DNA from: Geosiphon pyriformis
Lineage: Eukaryota; Glomeromycota; Glomeromycetes; Archaeosporales; Geosiphonaceae
DNA length: 64,000 bases
Reading direction: 5' to 3'
NCBI GenBank assembly: GCA_016748015.1
Contig: JAAOMT010000439.1
Coordinates: 663,097-727,096 of the forward strand
Every line of letters begins with the position of its first letter. Positions within the stretch are counted from its first letter, which is position 1. Below the pieces are notes generated by a model that saw nothing but the letters and a program-made list of their open reading frames with translations, made no database searches and was not told the DNA's origin. The position numbers were made by a program, and so were the translations under genes. Positions 1-11,396 of this stretch are shown here, in pieces.

Positions 1-677
1 AAATATCAAAAAGAAAGTATTTTCTCGTAGAACTACAAACATGTATATATACAGTAGTTTTAATATTGGGAAATAATCAATCAAGTAATAAAAATCATAA
101 CTTATCAAGCAACAGATCCAATTTTATCCAACAAACTCCACTTTAAATCATACTTTCAAATTAAATATCCCAAGAAACCTTTAAAAATCAAAAAGAAATA
201 AAAAAGAATATTTAAAACGGAACTATCACAACCCAAAGTATTAAGAAACTTACTTGTATTATTTATTGAATGAAACTATCATTCATCAACTGAATCCCTT
301 GGAAGAATAATCCTTGATCAAGATTATTCACGTTGTTACTAATTGATAAAAGCTTTATTGTGAGAATTAGAAAAGTGCTAAAGACCATTAACATTCTGTG
401 TTTCTAGATTAAAGAAACACATCAGGCAATTGCAAGAATAGCCTCAGAGAAGACCCCAGACAGTGGGTAGATTTCAGTTCAGCCTCTGAGAAGGAGTACA
501 TAAACACACACAACAATCAAGAATTAAAGAATAACTTACATCGCAACAGTAAAAAGAAAGCCTTCAGTGTAACAGTGACATTATCACACAAATAGAATTG
601 AGGAACTCACGGAAGACTGATTGCAATTAAAGCAGGATATCAGCAATTAAATATAACAAGAAAACCATCCCGTAACA
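1..677. mobile_element. Partial LTR, family B, cut by the window start
   Basis: The block is nearly identical to 39781-40455, which is the body of a complete solo LTR at 39589-40455, so about the first 190 bases of this copy lie outside the window. It ends in CCGTAACA, the inverted partner of the TGTTACAG start seen in the complete copy. It sits inside a LINE 3' UTR: the flank GGTTACATGTAG matches the conserved LINE tail. Differences from the second copy are mostly transitions. No coding capacity. Whether it is a solo LTR or one end of a full element cannot be told from this window. Confidence 0.8.
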
Positions 678-794
678 CCGGTTACATGTAGCAAATGCAT
701 AAATTATGTTTAGTTAGCTACTTTTCTTTGTAACTTATTCTAGATGTTGGTTGGGCTGTACTCGTTAATAAATAAATAAAAAAAAAATATTGTT
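678..794 (+). mobile_element. LINE 3' UTR stub with TAAA tail
   Basis: This short segment matches the 3' UTR of the LINEs in this window: an ATGTAG motif, then GGTTGGGCTGTACTCGTTAA, then a TAAATAAATAAA tail. The same order is seen at 18450-18560 and 37020-37127. It is the tail of a LINE whose body lies beyond the left window edge, interrupted by the LTR at 1-677. LINE copy A begins only about ten bases downstream, giving a head-to-tail arrangement. Confidence 0.75.
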
Positions 795-805
795 AAAATA
801 TTTTG
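795..805. repeat. Target-site duplication of LINE A, left
   Basis: AAAATATTTTG lies directly before the 5' end of LINE A and recurs at 18555-18565 directly after its 3' A-run. The low complexity makes exact limits uncertain by a few bases. Confidence 0.6.
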
Positions 806-930
806 GAAAATAAAAACTTCTTTCTCTCTTACCTCTAAAAATTCTCAAAAAATGCATTTTCTGTAAAAAAAAGTTTTTTTGTTTTTTAGTCTATACCAAT
901 ATTTCTTTACCTAATAATAACCCATTTTTC

Positions 931-3803
931 GTGAATATAGAAGTTACTGCTAGTAGCACCACATCTAAAAAGAAGACTCCTAAGGGCACTTTTCATAGTC
1001 CTGCTGGTGGCTTCTTTTCTCAGAAGAAGAAAGTTGTTCTTGGCAATATTAAACACTCTGATGATGAAAGGAATATATCCTTGAGCAAATCTGAATTCAG
1101 TAATAGTGTTTATTCTAATGTGAAAAGTTTATCTGGTGAGGATGAGGATGTTAGCATGTTTGGGGCAAATGGTGGGTCTCTTTTGGGTTCAGCTGCTACT
1201 ACATCCAAGACAAAGCGAATTAACACTGGTGCTGGTTTTGGTTCTCCACTCAGCTTTCCTAACTTTCATATGGATAATGATGAAGTTGTGCTTCCTTCTC
1301 ACTTGCCTATCTCCCTTGAAAAGAAGTGGATTGACCCAAAGATTATTAAGACTCTTGTGGAAGTGTTAGTTAAAAGGTCATTTGCTTTGAATATTAATCT
1401 TTTAGTTGTGGAAAAAAAATCAGCAATGGCAAAAACTCAGTTAATTAGAAAATTTTTTTCAACAGTCAATGGTTTTGGGGGGGCCACTACTCCTTCAAAA
1501 TTTGAAGGAATCATTCAATCTACTTTTACTTCAGAAAAGAGCATGGAAATGGTTGCATTATTGGCCAAAGAAAAAGAGATTGACATAAACAGTGATCTTA
1601 AGAGACAAGAAGTTTGTTTAGATCAGGCTGTGGTCATCAAAAAAATTCTCATGGATACATCTAAGGAAATGATTGTTGCTGCACTAGCCAAGTTTGGTGA
1701 AATTAAGTCAATCAAAATTCAACTTATTGGATTATGGCAAAAAGCAGTGGTAAAATTTGCTGAACTAGATCAGGCTGAATATTTAGCTGCTAAATGGTTC
1801 TTTTTGATTAGGAAAGATTTTGTGTGAGTGGCTATGGCTGTGGGAAATCACGATACATGGGCATCTAGAGACCAGTTTAGGGCTTTGTTGTTTACTTTGC
1901 CTGTGGAAATGACTGCTCATGATTTGAGCACTTTTTTTGGAAAGTGTTGGTAGAAAAACTTGTATTATAAATTGTTCATTGGATTTTGGCAATAGGATTC
2001 GCTGTTACCAAACGAAATTAGATATATTGTTTAGCATGAAATTACCCTTATAAATCTTATCATTAATTAGCATATATTATCGTTTCAAATTATCACTTAT
2101 TACATTAGCAAAATATCCGAAATTATTATTTAATTAATAACCCAATTTGTACATAACACAAATGTAACCTAATTGCAATAATCAATCATGCAATACCACA
2201 AACTATGTAACATTCAAAAAGTTTGCTGAAATTGGTAAAAAATTTGCCAAAATAATTGATAGTTTGCCAAAATATTTAATAGTTTGCAGAAATAACTTGT
2301 AATTTGCCAAAATGTATCTTTAGTTCAGTGAAATTATAGAAAATAGCAAAGTTCAAGTTCATAAAATAGTGTTATGACAAGTTGTATAAAAGAAGAGCTT
2401 CTATCTTTGAGAAAATGTATCTTACTTCAGATTTAATAATTAGAATTATCCTTTACACACAAAAACAAAATAAATATCAAATCAATTTGAAAAGCCAAAT
2501 TCTTAAATTATTTTTCTTGAAATTAACCAATTCCTATTAACAGTTTTGAAATTGATTAGCTACTAATTTCAGTAAACTGTTAAAACACTTTCAGGCCTGG
2601 ATCCAAAATGACTTCTATAAATCATCAGTTTTACTTTTTTTTTATATTTCTTTATTCTCTTTCTTTTCTTATTATAAATCATTTAGGTAGCCTACAGATG
2701 AGAATTCCTGTAGAAGAGTTGACTTTCACAGCAAAGTAACTACACATTTTTAGTGAGCTTCCAGATGAGCAATTCTTAGGAAAAAGTCGACATTTACTAC
2801 AATATAACTATACAAAGTAACTAGCACAGAATTGGCCATTCCACTTATAAGTCCAGCAATTCAAATTATCTTCTATAATTTGAAGATAAATTCAGTTACT
2901 GGAGGTTCAACCACATTCAGAAAACGTGAATTCACAGCAAACAGATATCAACAACATTTAAGAAAAGAGACCAAAAACCTCCAGTAACATCGCTGTACTG
3001 TGGTTGGCTTTGAGTCTGAGGATACAATAGAATCTGCTTATTGTACTGAGCCAATATTTAGTGGTGTTAAATTATCTTGGGCTAGATTGGACTTAGTTTA
3101 CTGTGAAAAATGTGGTCTTCTTGGCCATTCAGCTCTGGAGTGCAATGTACCATCTCTGCCCATTACCAAACTTTTGAAAATTGTTAAAAGAGTTACTTTA
3201 GAGGATTGTTGTTTTCAGCTAGCAAAATTATATGCTAAAAAAGTGTTCCTATTTCTAGACTTGCTGCTTTTGGTGGCAAATCTTGGGCACAAGTGGTCTT
3301 ACTTGTCTCTCCTTCTGGTAACCTTTATTTCAACTCTGGTGCTAGATCTGATCCTTCTCCTCCTGGTTCTTCAGGTTTTAAGGGAAACACACCAGTTGTT
3401 CAAAGTGAATTCTTAATCAATAATTACCTAACTTCACTTGAACGTTTTTTAGAGTTGCTAGCTGATCAAGTGTCAAATATCATGGAAGATTAAATGGTGT
3501 GGAGCTTGTGTCTCTGGTGCCTATTACTCAAATTGTACCTCCAGCCATTCTTGTTTCTACATTGGCATTACCAGATACTGATATGGTTCTGGATGTCCTA
3601 TGGCCATCCCTTCCTCCTCTTTTTTAGTGTTAGAGGACAAGGTGGTGGATTTAGGTCTGAGCAGTTCAAAGGTTTTTATCTCTAAAGTTGGCAGTTTGGA
3701 ATTCAAGATAATGGCTCTTAAGATTTCTATTGGCTTGATCTTGGGGAAGTTAGATCTGTTGTGCATAAATTTAGGTTTTCTGATACACTCTTTGCATCAG
3801 TGA
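931..3803 (+). pseudogene. LINE A ORF1 (RRM-like, CCHC knuckle), broken
   Basis: ORF1 is the nucleic-acid-binding protein of the LINE RNP. Compared with copy B, the reading runs from about 931 (the expected ATG is replaced, so no good start is visible) through a Lys/Ser-rich N-terminus, an RRM-like segment ending near 1830 (IKIQLIGLWQKAVVKF), and, after the solo LTR, a zinc knuckle near 3099-3150 with all ligands (CEKCGLLGHSALEC). Breaks: a TGA at 1825-1827 where an Arg codon is inferred, the LTR at 2003-2989, and a frameshift near 3490. The last reading segment ends at the TGA at 3801-3803, which overlaps the ORF2 start. The frame across the LTR closes perfectly if one TCGC duplication is removed. 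Confidence 0.8.
2003..2989 (+). mobile_element. Solo LTR of the gypsy family (family A)
   Basis: A 987-bp LTR with ends TGTTACC and AGTAACA, homologous along its length to the LTRs at 5897-6927 and 14874-15845. It is flanked by the 4-bp direct repeat TCGC (1999-2002 and 2990-2993). It contains a TATA-like TATAAAAGAAGAGC near 2386. No internal region is present, so it is the product of LTR-LTR recombination. It lies within ORF1 of LINE A; excision with one TCGC rejoins the ORF1 frame. Confidence 0.9.
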
Positions 3804-5896
3804 GTAAGCTTATTTGGAGAATGGCTATATGCAATGTTAGAGGTATGACAAATTTAACTAAACAGAAAGACATTGTCCATTGGCATAAAGATTTAAAAAA
3901 TATGATTTCAATTGTTACTGAGACTAAATTGAGATTTAACATTAGGCCTTAGATTATGAATAAATTTGATGGACTTTGGGTTTTTACTTTTGGTTTAGAT
4001 GTTGGGTTTTGTGGTGCTGAGGTTGCCATAATTATGAATAATTCTTTGGCTTGACATGTTTCAAAAGTGGATGAGGTTCCTGGTTGTTTGATTTCTGTGC
4101 GTCTTCTATTCAAGAACAAACTTTCAGTTATAATCTTGGGTCTGTATGCTAGTGCATCCATCAGCACATGGTTTAGTCAAGCTGCTGATATCAATTCTAT
4201 GATTTCCAAGGCAGTCAATTCCAGGTCTTTTGTGATTTTGGGTGGTAACTTTAATGAAAATGAGTCTAGTAAAAGTGCGAGTTTTGGGTTTGGACCTGGT
4301 TAATACTTTTGATAGACACTCATTGGCCAAGACTTTCATCTGGAGCAATTCTAGAGGTGTTGAGAAAGTAATTGATTTTATTCTAGTTAGTGGGAATTTG
4401 GCATCTGCTATGACATCATATTTTGTCAATGATGTGTCTGAGTTTTTTGATACAAATCATAAGTCAGTTTTCATTTCAATTAGTTTGGGTGGGCTGCTGG
4501 ATACACATTCTATTAGCATTTGCAGACAAGCCAACTGAGACTGGTAGAGATTCAAATTAAAGGATGCAGATGATGTTCAATGGTTAAGCTTTAAAGATTG
4601 CTCTTCTGCCAAGTTTTTGGCTAGATTGGACATGTTTGAAGAAACAAGAGTCAATGATGACTTAAATACAATGTGGAAATTGTTGAAAGAGACCATAGTA
4701 CAGACTGCTGACACAGTTTTCTCTAGAATATGGTATAGTGAGTATGACTGTTTGAGGAATAAACAATCTTTTAAATTCTTTAAAATAGAGCTGCTTGTTA
4801 CAAAAGTTGTAAAATGTTAGAACTCTGGTGATCTTCTGAATTTCAACCATCTTATTAAGGTTTGGTTGGCTGTTGATACAGTCAAAGCTTCCAAAGTTGA
4901 TAGTATGGTTTTGAATAGTGTAAGCTCGATAAAGTTAATTAAACATTTGTCGGTAATAAAAAAAGGGTATCATAAGTCCAAGTATTATGAGTCTAAGGTT
5001 GCTAAAGATACTGCTATAAGAAAGGCAATTGACTATTATATAGAAAACTTCTGTTCTGACAAAAGAAAAATGATAAAGAGCATTCTGGAACATCTATTTC
5101 GCAAGGTGGTTTTAAATTACTTAGTAGTGGATAATGAGCTGGTGGTTGAGCCTAATGAAGTGAAGCTCAAGGTTGACAAAATTATGGAAGAATGGACAAG
5201 AAAGTAATCAGTTCTTCCAGAAATACCTGATCTCTGGGCTCGACAATATATGCCTTTGGATTATATGGATAATAATGCTTTTTCTGGTGTAATAGTTGAT
5301 ATTGGTATGGAGAAATTGTCTCTGGCTGTTAATAATCTGCTAAATGATAAAGCAGCTGGATTATCTGGAATACCAAATGAACTTTGGAAGCATTGTGGTG
5401 GGGAGATTTTGGTCTGTCTTTTGAAATTGTTGAATTTGTGCTTGAGTATGAGTGCAGTTCCTAATCTATAGAAAGAAGCATGGGTTTCAATGATTCCAAA
5501 AACTTATGAGTGGAATGGTATTCTGACAAATACCAGACCTATTACATTGGTCGAAACAGCACATAAAATACTATCTAAGATCCTATCTGATCGGATATCT
5601 TTGGCTTGTAGCAAGTTTGATGTTCTTTGTGATGACAATTTTTCAGTGTTGAAAGATACTTCGACCCAGTCTCCTATTTTTGCTATTGGCTCAGTTGTTG
5701 AGGATGCTTTGGAGAAAAACAGAGAGCTTTGGTTAGTGCTACAGGATATGTGCAAAGCTTATAATTTAGTAGGCTGACATCATTTGCAAGCAAGCTTGCT
5801 TCACATCAAAATGTGTGGACGTTTCATCCAATTTTTTGGCAACATTTATGGGGACTGGCTCAACAGGGTGATAACTGATTTTGGGCTCTCAGACAG

Positions 5897-6927
5897 TATT
5901 ACCAGTAGAATTTTAGCTATTAATTAGCATGAAATTACCCTTATAATTCCTATAATTAATTAGTATATTAATATCATTTCAAATTATCATTTATTATTTA
6001 ATCAATTATCACATATCACAATTCAATTAAAATAATCTAATTAGTATAACAGAAAGTAGGATAATCAGATTACACAATACTTTGAACTTTGTAACATTCT
6101 AAAATTCACCAAAATTTATAGAAATTCACCAAAATTTATAAAAAATTCACTGAAATTTACAGAAATTTGCTGAAATTATGAATAGTTCATCCAAATTAAT
6201 CAATAGTTTAGTGAAATAACTTGTAGTTCATCAAAATGTATCTTTAGTTCACCAAAATTTGAGCAAAGAGAAAAAGTGCAAGTTCATAGACTAGTACTAC
6301 AACAAGTTGTATAAAAAAAAGCTTTTCTCTTCAAAAAAATATATCTTCTCATAGTACTTTACCATAGTATCTTACTTTAGATATCTTAATTGAAACAAAT
6401 CACCTTTTACAAAATCAAATAAAAATTAAATATTTGAAAACCAAATTCGTAAATTATTACACTTGAAATTCTCTCAACACAAATAACATTTTAAAATTGA
6501 CTAGCTACCAATTTCAATAAACTGTTAGTGATTCCAGGCCTGAATAGAAAACGTTTCTCTTGATAAAATCCTATTTCTTTTATATTTTTTTTATTTTTCT
6601 TTTCTTTTCTTATTACAATTATTAGGGTAGCCTACAGACAAGATTTTTGTAGAAGAGTTGACTTTCACAGCAAAGTAACTACACATTTTTAGTGAGCTTT
6701 CAGATGAGCAATTCCTAGGAAAGAGTTGATGTTTACTACAATATAACTACATAAAGTAACTGGCAAGAAATTGGCCATTCCACTTATAAGCCCAGCAGTT
6801 CAAATTATAGGAAATAATTTGAAAATAAATTCAGTACTGAAGGTTCAACTACTTCTAGAAAACGTGAATTTGCAATCAACAGACATTTACAACATTTAAG
6901 AAAAGAGACCAAAAACCTCTGGTAACA
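5897..6927 (+). repeat. 5' LTR of the gypsy element
   Basis: 1,031 bp. It starts TATTACCAG, where the 3' LTR and the solo LTR have TGTTACC, i.e. one G-to-A change in the terminal TG. It ends CTGGTAACA. It carries about three more units of a roughly 20-bp repeat (AAATTCACCAAAATTTATAG type, about 6105-6180) than the 3' LTR, which explains most of the 59-bp length difference. Most other differences between the two LTRs are transitions. Confidence 0.9.
6305..6312 (+). promoter_or_regulatory. TATA-like box in the 5' LTR
   Basis: TATAAAAA occurs here; the solo LTR (about 2386) and the 3' LTR (about 15226) have TATAAAAGAAGAGC at the equivalent place. The position in all three LTRs suggests the U3 promoter. 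No transcript evidence. Confidence 0.45.
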
Positions 6928-6928
6928 T

Positions 6929-8700
6929 TTGGTGCTCTCTCATGAAAATAACACAGCAACAACAAACTTCAAAGTGGTGACCACACCAAACACAACAACT
7001 CTAGAGTATTATCAGTTAATTTACACCCACTGCAAACAAAGATTCAATATCCCAGACAGAATTGAAGTTGTTAAGAAATCAGTATACCAATATATTGAAA
7101 ATTGCATCAACAATTATATTTTTGGAAACTAACATTTCAGAAGTTAGAAGCAACCTCTATAATAATTTAGTGCACTATTCACAATTGAGAACAGAAAACC
7201 TGAACAGTGAAACACTTGCTACCTACTTCCAAGAACTTAATTTTAACATTATTGAGTATTGTAAAGAAAAATACCCAGTACAGTCTAAATACTCTTTTGA
7301 CTTTGAATCAGAGACAGAAACAAGCAACAAAGACAAACAAAGATTGAAGCAATACTCAAGAACCACTCCAAACACTCCAACACTACAAAAGACAACTGCC
7401 AAACACTTGCAAACACTTGAACAAAGAACCAGTGTCAAATTACCACTTTCTATTACACCATTTCCAATTTCACTTGTTCAATCACAAACACTAAGTTCAC
7501 CACTTAACTGTTTCTCCAGACCAAAAAATTTTCAGTCATCTAGAAATCCTATTCAACAACAGGAACCAATATCAACAAGTGCCAATATTATTGATTACTT
7601 ATAGAAAAACGAAAGTAATTACTCAGAAAGCTTAGAAAGTGAAGAAACTGAATTAGAACCAGAAGAAATTATAGAAAATGAAGAAGAAATGACAACTGCT
7701 TACATTGCAAAAATCCCAGAATTCACTAGTAAAGACAATAATACTAGTCCTCAAAAATGGCTTGACAAAGTTCAAAAAGCAGGAGATGCAAATGGTTGGA
7801 TCGCAGCAAGAATGCTCAAAACAATTCTCTACTTTCTCCAAAGAACAGCAGGAAAATGGTTTGAAAACTTAGAAGAACCATTTGAAAACTGGCAAGCATT
7901 CAAAGATGCTTTTCTACAACAATTCACCGACAACAATACCTTTATTACTCTCAGAAACTGCTTTTGCAATATTAAACAAAAAACATCTGAAACTGTTATG
8001 ATCTATCTTGGAAGATTTAACAAACTTCTCAGACGAATCTGACAATTGGAAACCAATAACTACTATTCTGATGCTCAAATTCTGGATCAGTTTATAGCAG
8101 AGTTAAAAGATAAACTGATTAAGAAAGTTTGTTCACATGCTCCAGCAGACTTAGCAACTGCTATTAGACATGCAAAGAGCTATGAAATGGCAATGGAAGA
8201 AGCAAATCACACCAAGCTTGTAAATCTTGCAATTGGAGAAACCAGCTCAGCAGCTGAAGAGAAGATAGACCAACTCACAAAAAAGGTTGAAAGCTACTTC
8301 ACAAACCAACAACAACAGCAACAACAACCACAAAGATATCAACTCCCACAATGATGCAACCAAAACAATTTTGGATTACCATCTAACAACCAACCTCAAA
8401 ATTGTCATTATTGTGGAATTCCAGGACACTGGAAATGAGATTGTAGGAAATTACAAAAAGACCAACAAAACAGGAGTAATCAACGTTACTCTTCACCACA
8501 ACAATCCTATTACCAATCTCCACCATCAATTTATTATTTACCAAAACCACAAAATCAAAACAGTTACTATTCACCAGCTCCACAATTAATGCAGCAACAA
8601 TATCAGCAACTTTTACCAATTCAGCCATATTAGACACCACCCACTCAACAATACCAAGTACTAGCAAAAAGATTGGTTCAACATAACTAATTCACACCCT
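6929..8700 (+). pseudogene. gag (capsid and nucleocapsid), with stops
   Basis: Gag packages the element RNA. An N-terminal reading from 6929 shifts frame near 7130; from there on the frame is the one used by all of pol. A Retrotrans_gag-like core lies at about 7700-8250 (WLDKVQKAGDANGW, then KWFENL, then FLQQF). A Gln-rich stretch at 8309-8350 is followed by a CCHC knuckle near 8403-8442 (CHYCGIPGH, then a TGA where Arg is expected, then DC). In-frame stops at 7602, 8040, 8352, about 8437, about 8632 and several between 8680 and 8840 are all explainable by one transition from a Gln or Arg codon. No start codon of confidence is seen. Confidence 0.75.
6930..6944 (+). other. Putative tRNA primer-binding site
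   Basis: TGGTGCTCTCTCATG starts two bases after the end of the 5' LTR. A PBS begins with TGG because it pairs with the CCA end of a tRNA. I cannot name the tRNA from the sequence alone. Confidence 0.55.
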
Positions 8701-8978
8701 AAAATCAATTTCAGAATAACAACAACAGAATTAATCTAAATAACCAGTTGGTTCCCCGAAATCCTGGTTAGCAAAGATCCCATCACTATCACACTCAATC
8801 CAGTTATTTTATAATACCAGAGGAATCAGATTTTTAACAACCTGCACTTTCTGAAGGTGAAGTTGCAGCACCCAGATCAAACCCTTCCAACAATACTATT
8901 CCACCAGCTCAAATTGCCCAAAATGCCAATCTTTCAGATATATTTCTATTCGAATTTGAAGCAAATAAATCACTATTC

Positions 8979-9356
8979 TTGCTTAGTTATGTAACAGTCA
9001 ATGAACAAAAAGCAATTACTGCTATGTACACAGAAGCTACAATGGAAAAAAAATCTATTTGCTTAATCTTAGATAGTGGATTGGCTGGAAGTATCATCAC
9101 TTACCGGCTGATGCAACAACTCAAACAAAATGTAGACAGACTAGCTCAAACAGTTATTGTCACAGCTGATGATATGAAGAAGACCCCAATAGAAGAAATT
9201 GATGATTTCCCCTTTTCAATTGATGGAATCACCATTTCAGTTAAAGTTCTTGTTATGGATGCACTCCAATACCAAGCTCTAATTGGAAATGATTGGCTTC
9301 TCAAGACCAATGCAAACCTGAACTGGAAAACTCAAGAACTTAAAATTTCATACTAA
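8979..9356 (+). pseudogene. Retropepsin-like aspartic protease domain
   Basis: This domain cleaves the Gag-Pol precursor. The stretch reads LILDSGLAGSIIT near 9063-9101, with the DSG active-site triad typical of retropepsins, a hydrophobic segment near 9250, and ALIGNDWLLK near 9276-9305, matching the conserved C-terminal ILG-type motif. It lies in the same frame as gag upstream and the dUTPase downstream. It ends at a TAA (9354-9356) that would be CAA by one transition. The domain itself is free of stops. Confidence 0.75.
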
Positions 9357-10124
9357 GGACAATACACCATAGTACCTGCTATTTGTAGTACTTTTAACAA
9401 ATGATCAGAAAAAGCCCCAATATTTGAATTAGAAGAAGAGAAAGAAATGCCACTTACTGAAACCTACATGGCTCTTAGTTCAACATCCAATTGGGCTAAA
9501 GAAACAGAACAAGAGATTTTCGAAGAATCAAGAAGATGAAAAAAAGTTAGATATTCCACACCAGAACCACAAAAAGAACCACCATACATTCCACTAAAAT
9601 GCAAAGATTACAAAAAGAAGCTTTCATCTATGGGAGCCTGTATTTTCCCAAAAGAGGAATATGAAACTTGTACTTGCTATTTTTACAAAGCATGCCATAG
9701 AGAACGATTTGGATCCCCCAAAAAAAGTGGAAAATAGAACAACACACCTTGCCTTACATGTGGAGATATGTTACCAGAAGAATACAACTGGATTGATGTT
9801 GCAATGAAAGGAGGAGTATGTGATTAAACCTGTCAATATGCTCTATCAATTTCGGAAAAAGTGAGAAGAGGAACACCATTTGATGCAGCATACAACAGTG
9901 CTTTCAACAAACTATACTATTACCCACATAATGCTGAAATGATTTTTGACTTAGCAATGGCTTTAATCAATAGAGCCACCCAAGAAGATGTTTGCCAAAT
10001 GAAAAAAGCTGAATACATTGAGTATATCATAGAATTAGCTGGATTTGATTATGAAGATGAAGTAAAAATCTACTACCAAATTGCAAGCCACATATATCTA
10101 ACCAAAGAAGCTCAAATTCAATGA
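9357..10124 (+). pseudogene. Cys-rich region of unknown function between PR and DUT
   Basis: Same frame as the rest of pol, with stops near 9403, 9537, 9735, 9825 and 10122. It contains Cys clusters (CTCYFYKAC near 9670 and CLTCG near 9754) and then an 87-residue helical-looking, acidic stretch at 9861-10124 (FDAAYNSAFNKLYYYPHNAE). I do not recognise a named family. The position between protease and dUTPase suggests it is part of the polyprotein. The Cys pairs could bind zinc; that is inference. Confidence 0.55.
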
Positions 10125-10145
10125 TTAGAGCAAATAAACATTCAA

Positions 10146-10751
10146 TTGTGTGAAAAATGTGTTATGCCTTGTGATAACCAATGGTGTTTAGAATGTTATG
10201 CTCTTAGCATTCCTTTGCCAAATGAGAATGATGAAAATGAAATCGAATTTAGAGTATCTGAACTAATAGAAGAACTACCAACCACCCCCATCTATCTTCA
10301 TAAAAAGCAACCACCTCTACAACTTAAATATTTTGACAATCATGGCCAAGGAATCAGACCAGAAAGAACACACGAAATTGATGCTGGATATGACCTAAGA
10401 TACCCAGGAAAAGATACTTTGGTTCTCCAACCAAAGTTCATGACAAAAATCAATCTCAAAATTGCTCTTGAAATTCCACCAGGAGCAATGGTTCAAATTG
10501 CCTCCAGATCATCATTGGCAAGCAAAAGAATCAATATTAGAGGAGGAGTTATAGATGCAGGATACACTGGAGACATTATTATCATGTTACAGAATGAGAC
10601 AGACAAACCATTCAAAATTGAACATGCTGAAAAAATTGCTCAAGCAATTTACTTACCCTTAATTAACATTTCAGGTTTACAATTAGTAAACAACAAAGAA
10701 CAATTGGGAAAAAGTGAAAGAGGAACTCAAGATTTTGGTTCAACTGGATGA
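10146..10751 (+). CDS. dUTPase domain of the gypsy polyprotein
   Basis: dUTPase hydrolyses dUTP to dUMP and keeps uracil out of new cDNA. All five trimeric-dUTPase motifs are visible in 201 residues: DAGYDL near residue 78, RSSLA near 121, GGVIDAGYTGD near 134, an AQ-containing segment near 165, and the glycine-rich FGSTG end at 197-201. A Cys-rich leader (C2, C5, C9, C14, C17) precedes it and may bind zinc. The segment is stop-free, but motif 5 has Asp where Gly is usual (QDFGSTG), which a G-to-A change would give. It is in frame with protease and RT, so it is a polyprotein domain and not a host gene. Confidence 0.85.
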   Translation: MCEKCVMPCDNQWCLECYALSIPLPNENDENEIEFRVSELIEELPTTPIYLHKKQPPLQLKYFDNHGQGIRPERTHEIDAGYDLRYPGKDTLVLQPKFMTKINLKIALEIPPGAMVQIASRSSLASKRINIRGGVIDAGYTGDIIIMLQNETDKPFKIEHAEKIAQAIYLPLINISGLQLVNNKEQLGKSERGTQDFGSTG

Positions 10752-11396
10752 TTTACAGTTCCAGTAAACATAGCTTTTAATACACAAAATGAATCTCACC
10801 AGATTCTTCAACTTTCCTAGCCAATTACTATTTCACCTTTTGAAGAACATTATGAAATTTACACTTGTTCAAAACCCACCACTACACAACAAATTTTTGA
10901 ATCCAATGAACAAATCTGTTTGAAGCATAAAATCTCAATTCCAAACGTTTATATTCCCAAAGGAATGAAAAAATTTTGAGTTATATTCTACAACTCCAAT
11001 AATTACTTTATTGTCTTATTAAACAAACTAAAAATTAGAATCATACACAGCAATATTTTTCAAGATGAAAACCCTCAAATTATCTCTAATTTCATCGAAA
11101 TTGTAAGGCACACTCTACTCCCAAATCCAAATATTATTCCCACTACTGAAAACTACCACTTTTTGGAAGAAAAATTCTCTCGAATTAACATGGGTTCCTT
11201 AGAACCTCAACAACAAAAACAATTGAAACAATTGATAGCTGAATTTGCAGATATATTTGCAAAAGACAACAATGACTTGGGAAAAACGGATATTGTTCAA
11301 CATTAGATCCATACAGGAGATGCTCCACCAAAACAACAACAAGCTTATTGAGTGCCACCTGCCAGCCATTAATTCATCAGAGAAAAGGTCCAAAAA
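10752..11396 (+). pseudogene. Linker between dUTPase and RT, with stops
   Basis: The pol frame continues without a frameshift. Stops near 10749, 10818, 10978, 11305, 11350 and 11370 fall at Gln or Arg positions. The last part (HxIHTGD, then AYxVPP) is the usual start of a Ty3/gypsy RT, where H-Q-I and Y-R-V-P are expected. The first part has no recognisable domain. Confidence 0.6.

Noticed and set aside
7602-8042. Programmed readthrough or frameshift between gag and pol
   Set aside because: The gag and pol frames are the same, and the stops are too many and too scattered; each looks like a mutated Gln, Arg or Trp codon.
10146-10751. dUTPase as a host gene
   Set aside because: It lies in the same frame as PR and RT, between paired LTRs, and has no intron or promoter of its own.
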